From the NCBI GenBank assembly GCA_001797335.1, contig MGPE01000008.1, positions 1 through 64,000 on the forward strand: 64,000 nt of DNA, read 5' to 3'. The position numbers and the translations under genes are program-made. The notes beneath the pieces were generated by a model, which was not told the origin of the DNA, ran no database searches, and saw nothing but the letters and a program-made list of their open reading frames with translations. This document shows, in pieces, positions 47,519-55,794 of this stretch; the stretch's first letter is position 1, and the number at the start of each line of letters is the position of its first letter. The stretch comes from Deltaproteobacteria bacterium GWA2_38_16 (GTDB taxonomy: Bacteria > Bdellovibrionota > JACOXK01 > 2-02-FULL-40-11).

Positions 47519-47916
47519 ACGATGTTATTATTAAAGATCATTTCTCTGCAGCCCATCAATTAAGAGATTGTGGAGGTATTTGTGAGAACCTTCACGGTCA
47601 TAATTGGGGGGTAGAAATTATCGTTTCCTCTCAAAAACTAGATAGCATTGGAACGGTTGTTGATTTTAAGATTGTTCAGGATAAAACCAAAGAAATTTTA
47701 GATGTTTTTGATCACCAGCTTTTAAATACCATTCCTCCATTTACGGATATTAATCCCTCTGCTGAAAATATTGCGCGCGTCTGTTTTGACCAGCTCAAAG
47801 AAAAGCTTTCCTCCTATCCCATTCTGGTTAAAAAAGTAATCATTTGGGAAACAGATCACTGCGGTGCGAGTTTTTATGAAAGCAGTCATCCCCGCGGAAG
47901 CGGGGATCCATTATGA
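47515..47916 (+). CDS. queD: 6-carboxytetrahydropterin synthase
   Basis: 133 residues. Second step of preQ0 synthesis. KDHFSAAHQLRDCGGICENL then HGHNWGVEI carry the zinc histidines and catalytic cysteine region; TVVDFKIVQDKTKEILDVFD and DHQLLNTIPPF complete the fold; WETDHCGASFYE is the usual end. The last ten residues (SSHPRGSGDP, L) are encoded by a dispersed palindrome that also supplies the stop and abuts the folE2 start. No ribosome binding site; the start lies in an operator-like repeat. Confidence 0.93.
   Translation: MYDVIIKDHFSAAHQLRDCGGICENLHGHNWGVEIIVSSQKLDSIGTVVDFKIVQDKTKEILDVFDHQLLNTIPPFTDINPSAENIARVCFDQLKEKLSSYPILVKKVIIWETDHCGASFYESSHPRGSGDPL
47885..47910. repeat. Dispersed palindromic repeat at the queD/folE2 junction
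   Basis: GTCATCCCCGCGGAAGCGGG followed by GATCCA; stem CCCCGC/GCGGGG. Translated as the QueD tail; the folE2 ATG starts three bases after it. Confidence 0.8.
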
Positions 47917-48686
47917 TAGATGTTCAAAATAGTCCAGATACCCGAGGGATTCCTCTTCAGCATGTGGGTGTGAGAGACATTCGATATCCCATTAAGGTAT
48001 TAGATAAAGTAAACGAATTTCAGCATACCATTGGTTCTTTTAATCTCTATGTGCATTTGACAGCGGATTTTAAGGGAACCCATATGAGTCGTTTTATCGA
48101 AATTTTAAATCACTATCGACATGAAATTGATATTAATAATTTAGATCAAATTTTAGAGGAGATGAAAAAGAAATTAAATTCTGAAGCAGCTCATATTGAC
48201 GTGACTTTTCCTTATTTTATTAAAAAAAGTGCTCCTGTGTCTAAAGCAGAAAGTTTGATGGAATACCGATGTAAATTTTGTGGAACGCACAAAAATGACT
48301 CCAAAGACTTTACCGTAACCGTAGAAGTTCCTGTGACAACACTGTGTCCCTGCTCAAAAGAAATTAGTGACAGGGGAGCACATAATCAACGTTCTTTGGT
48401 TAAAGTGAATGTCCGATACAAAAAATTTGTGTGGCTAGAAGATGTGATTCGATTGGTAGAAGATTCTGCCAGTTGTGAACTGTATCCCCTCTTAAAACGA
48501 GTTGATGAAAAAGCGGTGACAGAAAAAGCTTATGATAATCCTCGGTTTGCCGAAGATGTGGCCAGAGAGGTGGCCTTAAAACTCGACGATTGGTCTGAAA
48601 TTAGTTGGTACACGGTCGAGTGTGAAAATTTTGAATCGATCCATGGGCATAATGCCTACGCCTATCTAAAAAAACAAAAGTCATGA
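47913..48686 (+). CDS. folE2: GTP cyclohydrolase FolE2 (type IB)
   Basis: 257 residues. Makes dihydroneopterin triphosphate from GTP, here feeding preQ0 synthesis by QueD and QueC. Signature TTLCPCSKEISDRGAHNQRS with the metal cysteine; YRCKFCGTHKNDSKDF; ENFESIHGHNAYAYL at the end. The zinc-independent FolE2 type is often used when zinc is scarce. The start overlaps the queD stop and the end overlaps queC by 4 bases. Confidence 0.95.
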   Translation: MIDVQNSPDTRGIPLQHVGVRDIRYPIKVLDKVNEFQHTIGSFNLYVHLTADFKGTHMSRFIEILNHYRHEIDINNLDQILEEMKKKLNSEAAHIDVTFPYFIKKSAPVSKAESLMEYRCKFCGTHKNDSKDFTVTVEVPVTTLCPCSKEISDRGAHNQRSLVKVNVRYKKFVWLEDVIRLVEDSASCELYPLLKRVDEKAVTEKAYDNPRFAEDVAREVALKLDDWSEISWYTVECENFESIHGHNAYAYLKKQKS

Positions 48687-49396
48687 TGAAAAGTATTATT
48701 TTATTATCGGGAGGCTTAGACTCCACGGTTAATTTTTGTAAAGCTCTTCGTGAAAGCCAAGTGATCTGTGCATTAACTTTTGATTATGGGCAACGAGCGT
48801 CTTCCAATGAGGTGATGGCTTCGCAAAAAATATGTGCTCACTATAAAGTGCCTCATCAGGTTATTCGTTTGGATTGGCTTAAACACATTACTCATACAGC
48901 CTTAGTGAATGAGGAGAAAGAATTACCCAAACTAAACTCTTCACAATTGGATGATTTTGAAAAAACGACCAAAAGTGCTGAGAGCGTGTGGGTGCCCAAT
49001 CGTAATGGGGTTTTTATTTCCATTGCAGCCAGTTTTGCTGAGAGTTTAAAGGCCGATCAGGTAGTGGTTGGATTTAACGCCGAAGAAGCAGTGACTTTTC
49101 CCGACAATAGTGCTGATTTTATAAAAAGGATAAATAGCGCTTTAGAATTATCAACTTTGTCACATCCAAAGATCGTATGCTATACACAGAATTTAAATAA
49201 ACGGGAGATTGTTCAATTGGGACAAGAATTGAAAGCCCCTTTTGATCTTATGTGGAGTTGTTACAGGGCAGGTAAAGCCATGTGTGGTACCTGTGAGTCC
49301 TGTATGAGATTTTATAGGGCCATCTCTTTGTCATCCCCCGACTTGATCGGGGGATCCATTCTTCTAGATTCCCCGGTCAAGCCGGGGAATGACTAA
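48683..49396 (+). CDS. queC: 7-cyano-7-deazaguanine (preQ0) synthase
   Basis: 237 residues. ATP-dependent preQ0 formation. N-terminal PP-loop ILLSGGLDSTVNFCKAL; WVPNRNGVFISIAASFAESL; zinc cysteines in WSCYRAGKAMCGTCESCM. The usual last helix is replaced, from about residue 216, by 22 residues read from two back-to-back palindromic repeats, ending PVKPGND. queE is not in this cluster, so the CDG synthase step must be encoded elsewhere. Confidence 0.94.
   Translation: MMKSIILLSGGLDSTVNFCKALRESQVICALTFDYGQRASSNEVMASQKICAHYKVPHQVIRLDWLKHITHTALVNEEKELPKLNSSQLDDFEKTTKSAESVWVPNRNGVFISIAASFAESLKADQVVVGFNAEEAVTFPDNSADFIKRINSALELSTLSHPKIVCYTQNLNKREIVQLGQELKAPFDLMWSCYRAGKAMCGTCESCMRFYRAISLSSPDLIGGSILLDSPVKPGND
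49330..49393. repeat. Pair of dispersed palindromic repeats forming the queC 3' end
   Basis: First element GTCATCCCCCGACTTGATCG (then GGGGATCC), second element GATTCCCCGGTCAAGCCGGG (then GAATGAC), in opposite orientation and so making a 64-bp composite inverted repeat. The queC stop codon follows directly. Confidence 0.8.
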
Positions 49397-49406
49397 ATGG
49401 AGTATT

Positions 49407-49970
49407 ATGAAATCATTAGAAATAAAATTTATAGACTCTGTCATTAAATATGACGGCACACAGCTTCAACCTCTGTGGATCTATAAGAATTATGATCTTT
49501 GTGGAGATGCACTGGTGAGTTTTATCGGTCCTGCAGAAGTGACGCTCCAGCATATGGTTGATCAAGAAGATGTGAAGGAAAATCGTCCTATTTATTCTGA
49601 ATCCATGGTTCACTTTATTGCAGAATTTTTTGATTTGGATTTAGAAAAAACTGTATATCGTCAACGATTGCTGGTGGCTATCATGAAAGAAATTTTAGAA
49701 CAAAAACTGGGGAAAGTACTTATACGTCGGGGAGATGATATTTATGATGAAGATGCAAAACTCTCTGTCTCTATTGCAACCTTATCGGGCATTTCTACAC
49801 TGATTCACACGGGGATAAATATTTCTAGCCACAATACACCTGTTAAAACAAAAGGATTAATAAGTGATTATAATCTTGATCCAACTGCATTTTCCAAAGA
49901 AGTTTTAGGGGCGTTTAAAAATGAATTAGAAAGTAGCTGGCTCGCTCGTTGTAAAGTGAGATCTGTTTAG
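49407..49970 (+). CDS. DUF366-family protein in the queuosine cluster
   Basis: 187 residues. IKFIDSVIKYDGTQLQPLWI, GDALVSFIGPAEVTLQHMVD and RRGDDIYDEDAKLSVSIATL agree with the uncharacterised DUF366 family. Conserved acidic, His and Arg residues (MVDQEDV, IRRGDDIYDED) suggest an enzyme acting on a nucleotide or metal. ATG 49407 has GGAG six bases upstream; an in-frame start at 49389 lies in the repeat and would overlap queC. Its place at the end of queD-folE2-queC suggests a role in deazaguanine or tRNA metabolism; this is inference. Confidence 0.7.
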   Translation: MKSLEIKFIDSVIKYDGTQLQPLWIYKNYDLCGDALVSFIGPAEVTLQHMVDQEDVKENRPIYSESMVHFIAEFFDLDLEKTVYRQRLLVAIMKEILEQKLGKVLIRRGDDIYDEDAKLSVSIATLSGISTLIHTGINISSHNTPVKTKGLISDYNLDPTAFSKEVLGAFKNELESSWLARCKVRSV

Positions 49971-49979
49971 GCTTGAGAG

Positions 49980-50738
49980 TCAGTCATTCCCCGACTTGAT
50001 CGGGGAATCCATGTATTTTTGGACGAGGGTGGTAATAAGCGTTACAATATTGGTACGGGCATCTGCTTTTTGAGGGGGAGCATCTTTTTCTTCTGAGGCT
50101 ACTTCCAGAAATTTTTCAATATAAAAATCATTAAATCCACCTTCTTCAAATGTCCATTCATGAGTGTCTTCTTTTTCTTTCCATTTTCCTTCGATGTTAT
50201 AAAAATGATCAAAATGGATAAAGAAATGAGCATAAATCGTATCAATGCTATTTTCTAAAGCGGCCATGTTTTTTTCTTTAAGTGCCGTTTTAAGAGCTTC
50301 TTGTTGTTCTTGAGTGAGAAGTGTTTCAGAAGTAAAAAAGTCTAAAATTTCTTTTAAAAAATGGGGTGTTTCTAGAATTTCGATTAAAGCGTTGTGGATT
50401 TCATCGGCTCTGTATTTTAAAGCAAGAGTATAGAGAATTTTTCCTACGATATCTTCTTTCCCGCCTTTTAAATAGGGTTTTAAGTGTTTCCAGTCGTAAT
50501 GAAGTTTAAGCACTTTAGAAAAGGCACCTAAAAAGAAGGTATTTTCGTAGGCTGTTTCGGAATCTTTGAGATATTGAATGGCACGAGATAATCCTGTGTG
50601 ATCGAAAAGTTCTAGTTCCATAAACCGTTCCAACGTGTCATCACCGTGTTCTTGGGGAGAACTTGGAGTGGGTTTTTGATTGCTACATCCCATAAGTGTG
50701 ATCAAGGTTAACAGGAATAAAATAAAATATTTTTTCAT
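49980..50738 (-). CDS. Lipoprotein of unknown function (third gene of the metalloprotease operon)
   Basis: 252 residues. Lipobox LITLMGCSNQ predicts lipid attachment at Cys18. The body is helical and acidic, with phenylalanine/tyrosine-rich segments (IYAHFFIHFDHFYNIEGKWK). No family recognised. The last ten residues (YMDSPIKSGN, D) are encoded by a dispersed palindrome (49983-50011). It lies four bases after the 1014-residue metalloprotease gene and probably works with it. Confidence 0.65.
   Translation of the reverse strand: MKKYFILFLLTLITLMGCSNQKPTPSSPQEHGDDTLERFMELELFDHTGLSRAIQYLKDSETAYENTFFLGAFSKVLKLHYDWKHLKPYLKGGKEDIVGKILYTLALKYRADEIHNALIEILETPHFLKEILDFFTSETLLTQEQQEALKTALKEKNMAALENSIDTIYAHFFIHFDHFYNIEGKWKEKEDTHEWTFEEGGFNDFYIEKFLEVASEEKDAPPQKADARTNIVTLITTLVQKYMDSPIKSGND
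49983..50011. repeat. Dispersed palindromic repeat at the end of a lipoprotein gene
   Basis: GTCATTCCCCGACTTGATCG followed by GGGAATCCA, arms GATTCCCCGA/TCGGGGAATC. Lies between two convergent genes and codes for the last residues of the leftward one. Confidence 0.8.
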
Positions 50739-50742
50739 CTCT

Positions 50743-53700
50743 TTAATCCTCTATATTTAAAACTCTACTTTTATAGAGTAATTGCAAAAGTCTAATTTTT
50801 TCTTTGAGGCCACCCATCATTTTTTTAGTCATATTGAGGTTTTGGATAGCTGCGCCTTTGGTTTCCAATTCTTTATTTCTCAGATTTGCAATATTTTCTT
50901 GTCTTTTTTCCAAGCCAGCCAAAATATCACTGGTTGTTAAATGTGCGAAAGGATCTGGAATAAATGCCTGAAGGGCATCTTTGCTTTCAACATCTAAGGC
51001 TGAAAGATCTTCAATCGGGAGGGCTTTGACTTTTTCTTCAATTTTTAAAATCTTAGTCAGTGCTTCTAATTGCTGAAGCAGGAGTAGGGAAATTGACTTT
51101 TTGGTCAGAATTTCTAAAGCCCGTTTTTTAGGAAAAAGCGTGATGGGTTCTACAAATTGAGCTTTAATACTTTTTAGGGTTTCTGGATCTAACGTAGAAA
51201 GATCTTCTCCTGAAAACTCTTCGAGTTTTTCCATAATTACGCTAATTTTTAGAGATTCTTCCTGAAGAGTGTTATAAACGCCCAAATCTGTATTCATCAG
51301 TTGCATATAGTCTGCATGGGTTTTAATGAGTTCATGAATAAGTAAAGCCCCAGGAGTGCCATCTAAAATTAAATGAGCATTTTTCTTAGCAGAAATGATG
51401 ACGGCTCTTTCTTCATCAACAAAGTATTCAAGAGTATTGGTTTGGGCTTTAATCCTACTTAAATTTTCTTTTGTGAGCGGGATTTCATCTATTTTAAAAA
51501 AGTCAATAATGTCATGAGAAGAAAATGTTCCTGACCGTAGATTATCTTCTCCGGGAACATTATTTAAGAGTTGATAGAGTGCATAAAAACTAATGAAGGA
51601 TTCTGAAGTGATACTGGCCTGTGCAAAAAGATTAAGCATGGGGATTTGAAATTCAAAAAGATCAAAGTAATTGGCTCTTTGAACATTCCATAGAGGAATT
51701 CCCACATGACGGGTGGTGAGAGATAAGGTAGCCAAGACTTTATCTAAGAGAGTTCCCCGAATCAAAATTTCGTGGTTGCCCATGTAGGGATGGAGCATGT
51801 CTTTATAAGGACGAGATTTGTCTAGTAATACTTTTCTAAAAAATTTAAAGGAAATGAGGGTGGCTTGATGAAGGTCTTTAATTGTGTTTCCTTGTTCTTT
51901 GAGAGATAAAGGTTCGCCTTTGATATCCATACCCGTATTTCGGATATGCATTTCATAATCTAAAAATTCACGAAGGGGCAAAAAGTACCGTTGGAGTAAG
52001 TACTGGAGATATCGGTCATTGGAACCGTCAGTATTTTTAAAATGGAGCCTTTTTCCTCGATTATTTCTTTTCTCATAGTCTTTCCAATAGTGAGTAGATA
52101 AATAGGTAGCAATTTCTAAAGCAGTCGTACCTTGGTCCCAATGATTACACAAAGGATCTGTGTGAGTATCTTCATCTGTGCAATAGAGGTAATTTTCTAC
52201 AATATCAAATTCCCCGGTGAAAGCGAAAGTCAGTGCGGCTTTATCATAGGGGCCAGGTTTTTCTTCTTCCGTGTCTTCTGGGGAAAGATAATCCATGGCA
52301 GAAGAGGTTTTGGATTTTTCAGATATAAAATGAGCTTTATCAACGGATCCTTTAAAATTATGTCTCAATCCTAAATTATGTCCCAATTCATGAACCAAAC
52401 TATCGGCAATCAATCTTTGAAAAATATCTTGGGATGTTAGGCCGTCTTTATACCATTCTTGAGGAGCTTTTTCTTCTGCGGGGTAATAGCATCGCCCAGT
52501 CAGATGGGTAAAACGATACAGCGCTCCTTTAAAAGAATGAGTATCGGTAGCTTGTGATAGAAAGTTTTTGTAAGAATAAGGAGAACTAATGACATCTTTT
52601 TGAATATCAAATGAGTTTTCATGAGATTCAAGACCAGAAAATTCAGATGTCTTTTTGGGGGTATTTTCTTTATCCCTTTCTATGTTTTCTAGGATGTCTT
52701 GAACTTCTTGTTTAAAGTTTCCGGCATAAATAAAGGCCGTAGCATTAACAATTTCCCCGGTGAAAGGATCCCAATGGAAAGGTCCATATCCTAAAAGACG
52801 ATTTTGAACGGGATCATCCAGCCAGGCAATAAAGTTATACCGAAGATCTCCTAATTCTTGCTCTCCCGTATTATCTCGAATTTCAAGAATGGGTTTTATG
52901 ACATTCCAATGTTCAAAAACTCGTTTGACCAGAGGCTTATAAGCGTCTGGAAAATTCTTAGTGAAGTAATAAATAATCTTTCGGGTGGGATCCCAGTGAG
53001 TGGCATAGTCTTCTTCAATGGGATTATTCCATTGATCTAGTTTTTTGAGGGTGGTTTTATAAAGTCCTACTTTATTTTGTAAGCCTTTAGAATATTTAAT
53101 GGGTTTAAAAGAAGGGTTTGTTTTTTTCTTTAAAAAGCTAAATTTAAGTTCAGTGGTAAAGGTATCTGCCCCTGATATGTCTCCACATTCTTCTCTTTCT
53201 CTGGCTGTGCGATAGGTTTTTAAAACATTCATGTTGAGAGAATCTGAATCTTGTTTTAGGTCGAGTAAATCAGAGCTGATTTCAGAAATGCAACCATAGG
53301 TTTCATAGAGTTGTAACATTAGAAAATCAGAAGGGATAATTTTAACTTTGGCAAAATTAATGTTGGCATATTTTCGTTCTTTCCAGGAGTGTTCGGTATC
53401 AATTTCAGCTTCGATATGGGTTACTTCATCATCACTATTTTTTTGGCGTTCAATATCTACATGCTTTTCAATAGGAAAAGAAAAGAGGGGCTCTTTTAAA
53501 GAATCATTTTCTTGATACCTGGGATCTACCAAGTATCCCGTTAAGGAATTTTGGGAGATAGACCATCGCATGAGGGATGTCCCAAAAGATTGATCTCCAA
53601 TAAATGAAGCAGAGGCTTCAGGCGAAGCACCCACCACAGTGACATTGTAATAGTAGTCATCGGTAGTAAACGAAGCTTTTTCAACTCGCTGGATTTCCGG

Positions 53701-53787
53701 TAGCACGTGTTTAATGGGGCGTTCTTTGGCACATCCCATCATGATTAAAACCAGCAAGAATAAAAGAGATAATTTTTTAAAATACAT
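50743..53787 (-). CDS. Large metzincin-type zinc metalloprotease lipoprotein
   Basis: 1014 residues. Lipobox LIMMGCAKER (Cys19). Catalytic motif HELGHNLGLRHNFKGS at residue 466 (HExxHxxGxxH) with a downstream Met-turn candidate SAMDYLSPED, as in the DUF5117/DUF4953 zinc-dependent metalloproteases. The N-terminal 400 residues are beta-rich (TDDYYYNVTVVGASPEASAS); the C-terminal 250 are coiled-coil-like. TAGGAG precedes the ATG, which lies 11 bases inside the end of the barrel-protein gene. Probably surface- or periplasm-anchored degradative enzyme, expressed from a sigma-54-type promoter with its two neighbours. Confidence 0.8.
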   Translation of the reverse strand: MYFKKLSLLFLLVLIMMGCAKERPIKHVLPEIQRVEKASFTTDDYYYNVTVVGASPEASASFIGDQSFGTSLMRWSISQNSLTGYLVDPRYQENDSLKEPLFSFPIEKHVDIERQKNSDDEVTHIEAEIDTEHSWKERKYANINFAKVKIIPSDFLMLQLYETYGCISEISSDLLDLKQDSDSLNMNVLKTYRTAREREECGDISGADTFTTELKFSFLKKKTNPSFKPIKYSKGLQNKVGLYKTTLKKLDQWNNPIEEDYATHWDPTRKIIYYFTKNFPDAYKPLVKRVFEHWNVIKPILEIRDNTGEQELGDLRYNFIAWLDDPVQNRLLGYGPFHWDPFTGEIVNATAFIYAGNFKQEVQDILENIERDKENTPKKTSEFSGLESHENSFDIQKDVISSPYSYKNFLSQATDTHSFKGALYRFTHLTGRCYYPAEEKAPQEWYKDGLTSQDIFQRLIADSLVHELGHNLGLRHNFKGSVDKAHFISEKSKTSSAMDYLSPEDTEEEKPGPYDKAALTFAFTGEFDIVENYLYCTDEDTHTDPLCNHWDQGTTALEIATYLSTHYWKDYEKRNNRGKRLHFKNTDGSNDRYLQYLLQRYFLPLREFLDYEMHIRNTGMDIKGEPLSLKEQGNTIKDLHQATLISFKFFRKVLLDKSRPYKDMLHPYMGNHEILIRGTLLDKVLATLSLTTRHVGIPLWNVQRANYFDLFEFQIPMLNLFAQASITSESFISFYALYQLLNNVPGEDNLRSGTFSSHDIIDFFKIDEIPLTKENLSRIKAQTNTLEYFVDEERAVIISAKKNAHLILDGTPGALLIHELIKTHADYMQLMNTDLGVYNTLQEESLKISVIMEKLEEFSGEDLSTLDPETLKSIKAQFVEPITLFPKKRALEILTKKSISLLLLQQLEALTKILKIEEKVKALPIEDLSALDVESKDALQAFIPDPFAHLTTSDILAGLEKRQENIANLRNKELETKGAAIQNLNMTKKMMGGLKEKIRLLQLLYKSRVLNIED

Positions 53788-54544
53788 AATTAACTCCTAA
53801 AAAAAGTTCACTTCCCTCGGCATCAAACAAAGCCAAATTTAATTCCTTTCCATTGTTTCTGTATTGCCTTCCTCCCGTTGAAAGTCCAAAAGAAGCCTCT
53901 ACTTTGGGAAGAAGGATATAGTCTATTTCTTGAATAAAAGAATACGTAGCTTTGGGGGTAGTATTATAGGTGGCAAAATTTAAAAGACTTAAAGCGGTAT
54001 TGAGATAGAGTATTTCTGAAAGTGCATAACCCAGGGTTAAGGTGTTGGTTATCCCATAGTTGAGGTTTGAAGCCTCATCTTTAGCCGTAATGAATCGATG
54101 AAGAAAATAACTTCCAGAGAGTTCATAGCCAAAATTCCATTTTAAATAATTTTTGGAAAGAGCAGTTCCTGTTTTAAAAGCCATGATTTCACTTTTGTCT
54201 TGGCTACTTTTTGATGTAGGAAGAAAAATTCTCATGAATCCATGTGCCGCGATCTCTGTTTGGGGATGAATGTAGAGATTAGAGCGATACGTTTCTAGAA
54301 CCATATCTTTAAAAAGAAGTTTTGCTTCTCCAGTAAATTCTTTAACAATTCCTAAGGACAAAGAACTTTTTAAATCTTCTGCCCAATGATACCCCCCCTT
54401 GAACGCTAAATCTGTGTAAACATGAGCATGATTTTTATTAACACCTGAAGCCAATGTATTGGAGGCTAAAAACTCTTGAGCAAAACAAAAAGAGGTTAAA
54501 AAGAGGCTTAATGTCATGACTAGAGTTAAGAAAAACACCTTCAT
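53777..54544 (-). CDS. Outer-membrane beta-barrel-like protein
   Basis: 255 residues from ATG 54544. Signal peptide FFLTLVMTLSLFLTSFCFAQ, then amphipathic strands with aromatic girdles (LTLGYALSEILYLNTALSLL), ending LFLGVNYVF with the terminal phenylalanine expected of barrels inserted by BamA. No known family. It opens a leftward operon with the metalloprotease and a lipoprotein. The sigma-54 site at 54558-54574 would start transcription near 54547, only three bases before the ATG; no ribosome binding site is present. A TTG at 54562 is a less likely start. Confidence 0.65.
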   Translation of the reverse strand: MKVFFLTLVMTLSLFLTSFCFAQEFLASNTLASGVNKNHAHVYTDLAFKGGYHWAEDLKSSLSLGIVKEFTGEAKLLFKDMVLETYRSNLYIHPQTEIAAHGFMRIFLPTSKSSQDKSEIMAFKTGTALSKNYLKWNFGYELSGSYFLHRFITAKDEASNLNYGITNTLTLGYALSEILYLNTALSLLNFATYNTTPKATYSFIQEIDYILLPKVEASFGLSTGGRQYRNNGKELNLALFDAEGSELFLGVNYVF

Positions 54545-54557
54545 GTTTTTATAATAT

Positions 54558-54574
54558 TGCAAGCCCTATGCCAG
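54558..54574 (-). promoter_or_regulatory. Sigma-54-type promoter, leftward half of a divergent pair
   Basis: Minus strand CTGGCATAGGGCTTGCA, matching the -24/-12 consensus core exactly, part of the 20-bp arm 54556-54575. Drives the barrel protein-metalloprotease-lipoprotein operon. Confidence 0.65.
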
Positions 54575-54737
54575 AGGATTTTTCTTGTTTTTATTGATGT
54601 TTTTTAGTTTGAAATACAAAAACTTCGTCGGTTGTTGCCGTAAATTGTCAGCTGATAGCTTAAAATGGGATCTTAAGAAATTTTGGGTTAGGTCCTTAAC
54701 TTCTTGAAATGAAATCACAAAAAGTCAAAACACTTCT

Positions 54738-54757
54738 TCTGGCATAGGGCTTGCAAT
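54738..54757 (+). promoter_or_regulatory. Sigma-54-type promoter, rightward half of a divergent pair
   Basis: TCTGGCATAGGGCTTGCAAT, identical over 20 bases to the opposite-strand arm at 54556-54575. Start predicted near 54766, leaving a 14-base leader with TAGGAG before the lipoprotein ATG. The 162 bases between the arms could hold shared enhancer sites; none was recognised. Confidence 0.7.
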
Positions 54758-54779
54758 TACTACACAGTAGGAGACACAT

Positions 54780-55601
54780 ATGAAAATAAATGCGCTTATT
54801 TTTTCTTTTCTCGTTTTAGGTATCTTAACCAGTGGATGTGGCAAAAGTTCAGAAGGCTTAGATCAAATCATCAATGCAAATAATCCCAACATTTCTGGTC
54901 AGAATCAGCCTGCTTTGGCTTTAACCCATGTGGCTTCTTTCGAAGGAAAAGCAGAGATTTTAACTATTTCGGATATTGTGGAAAAAGAAAAATTTTATGT
55001 GGAAAAACAAAAAATGGCATCAGAACTTCATCAATTAGAAAGTGATATTCAAACTATTTCTCAAAAAATAGAAGCCATCAAATCTGCCAATCCAGGAATT
55101 TTTGGAACCATTGTGAAGAAAATTCAAGATGTTTTAGGAATTGAAAAGAGTGAAGAACTTACAACGTTGGAATCGGAAAAAGAAAAATTGGTTAAAAGCT
55201 ATGAAGAAAAATCAAAAGCTTTTGCTGCTTTTAAAGAAAAACATGTGGCTTCTCTCATGTCTACTTTAAAGCTGTCTATTTATCAAAATGACGAGACCAA
55301 GGCATTTCATGGGACATTGACACTGGTGGATCATGAACAAGAACACATTATTTCTGTAGACGATATGATCTATGATTCTCAATCAGAAGCACTGTCTTTT
55401 TCATTTGTCTATAACAATAAGGATAATAAGCGGTATTCTTTTAAAAGCGATGAAGATCAAAAATCTCAAGATATTCTTAAAGATCAAAGTGTCATTGAGA
55501 TTACGCTTCGAGGAGACGTTGAAGTATCTGATAAAAACTCTATGGAACTTTTAAATGTAGGTCAGTTTAGCTTATCTCGAAAAATTCCATTGGTGCCGTA
55601 A
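54780..55601 (+). CDS. Lipoprotein, paralogue of the next gene
   Basis: 273 residues. Lipobox GILTSGCGKS. A central coiled coil (ELHQLESDIQTISQKIEAIK) and a C-terminal beta-rich domain. The last 100 residues match the lipoprotein encoded 200 bases downstream in pattern (LSFSFVYNN and VIEITLRGDVEVSDKN, against LSFSFKTGE and VILSGNIEISSKD), so the two are paralogues. No known family. It is transcribed away from the metalloprotease operon by the mirror-image sigma-54 promoter and has TAGGAG seven bases before the ATG. Confidence 0.7.
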   Translation: MKINALIFSFLVLGILTSGCGKSSEGLDQIINANNPNISGQNQPALALTHVASFEGKAEILTISDIVEKEKFYVEKQKMASELHQLESDIQTISQKIEAIKSANPGIFGTIVKKIQDVLGIEKSEELTTLESEKEKLVKSYEEKSKAFAAFKEKHVASLMSTLKLSIYQNDETKAFHGTLTLVDHEQEHIISVDDMIYDSQSEALSFSFVYNNKDNKRYSFKSDEDQKSQDILKDQSVIEITLRGDVEVSDKNSMELLNVGQFSLSRKIPLVP

Positions 55602-55704
55602 ATGGTCACTCGCATAAAAAATGAGCACTTATTTAAGGATTCTTTTTAGGAGTAAATTTAATGCAACTTATTGAAAATACAGGTGAAATTAAAAAAGTTT
55701 TGAA

Positions 55705-55721
55705 CTGGCATAAGGGTTGCA
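55705..55721 (+). promoter_or_regulatory. Sigma-54-type promoter of the second paralogous lipoprotein
   Basis: CTGGCATAAGGGTTGCA, core match and only two changes from the divergent pair at 54558/54738. Start predicted near 55732. A hairpin (CTGGACA, three bases, TGTCCAG; 55739-55755) would sit at the 5' end of the mRNA. Confidence 0.65.
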
Positions 55722-55738
55722 ACCTATGCCATCTGACT

Positions 55739-55755
55739 CTGGACATGGTGTCCAG
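55739..55755 (+). promoter_or_regulatory. Leader hairpin of the second lipoprotein mRNA
   Basis: Perfect 7-bp stem with a three-base loop, starting about eight bases after the predicted transcription start and ending 40 bases before the ATG. Could protect the 5' end or be an operator. Confidence 0.4.
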
Positions 55756-55794
55756 GGCGATAGAACGTTAGTTGCACGTACAAGGAGGTATGTT

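Noticed and set aside
34305-49393. CRISPR-like array from the repeated palindromes
   Set aside because: Copies are kilobases apart, differ in the core and are not regularly spaced.
55661-55771. 36-codon frame with a good AGGAG ribosome binding site and a CxxCH motif
   Set aside because: It runs straight through the sigma-54 promoter and leader hairpin of the second lipoprotein gene and has no recognisable protein features; probably chance.
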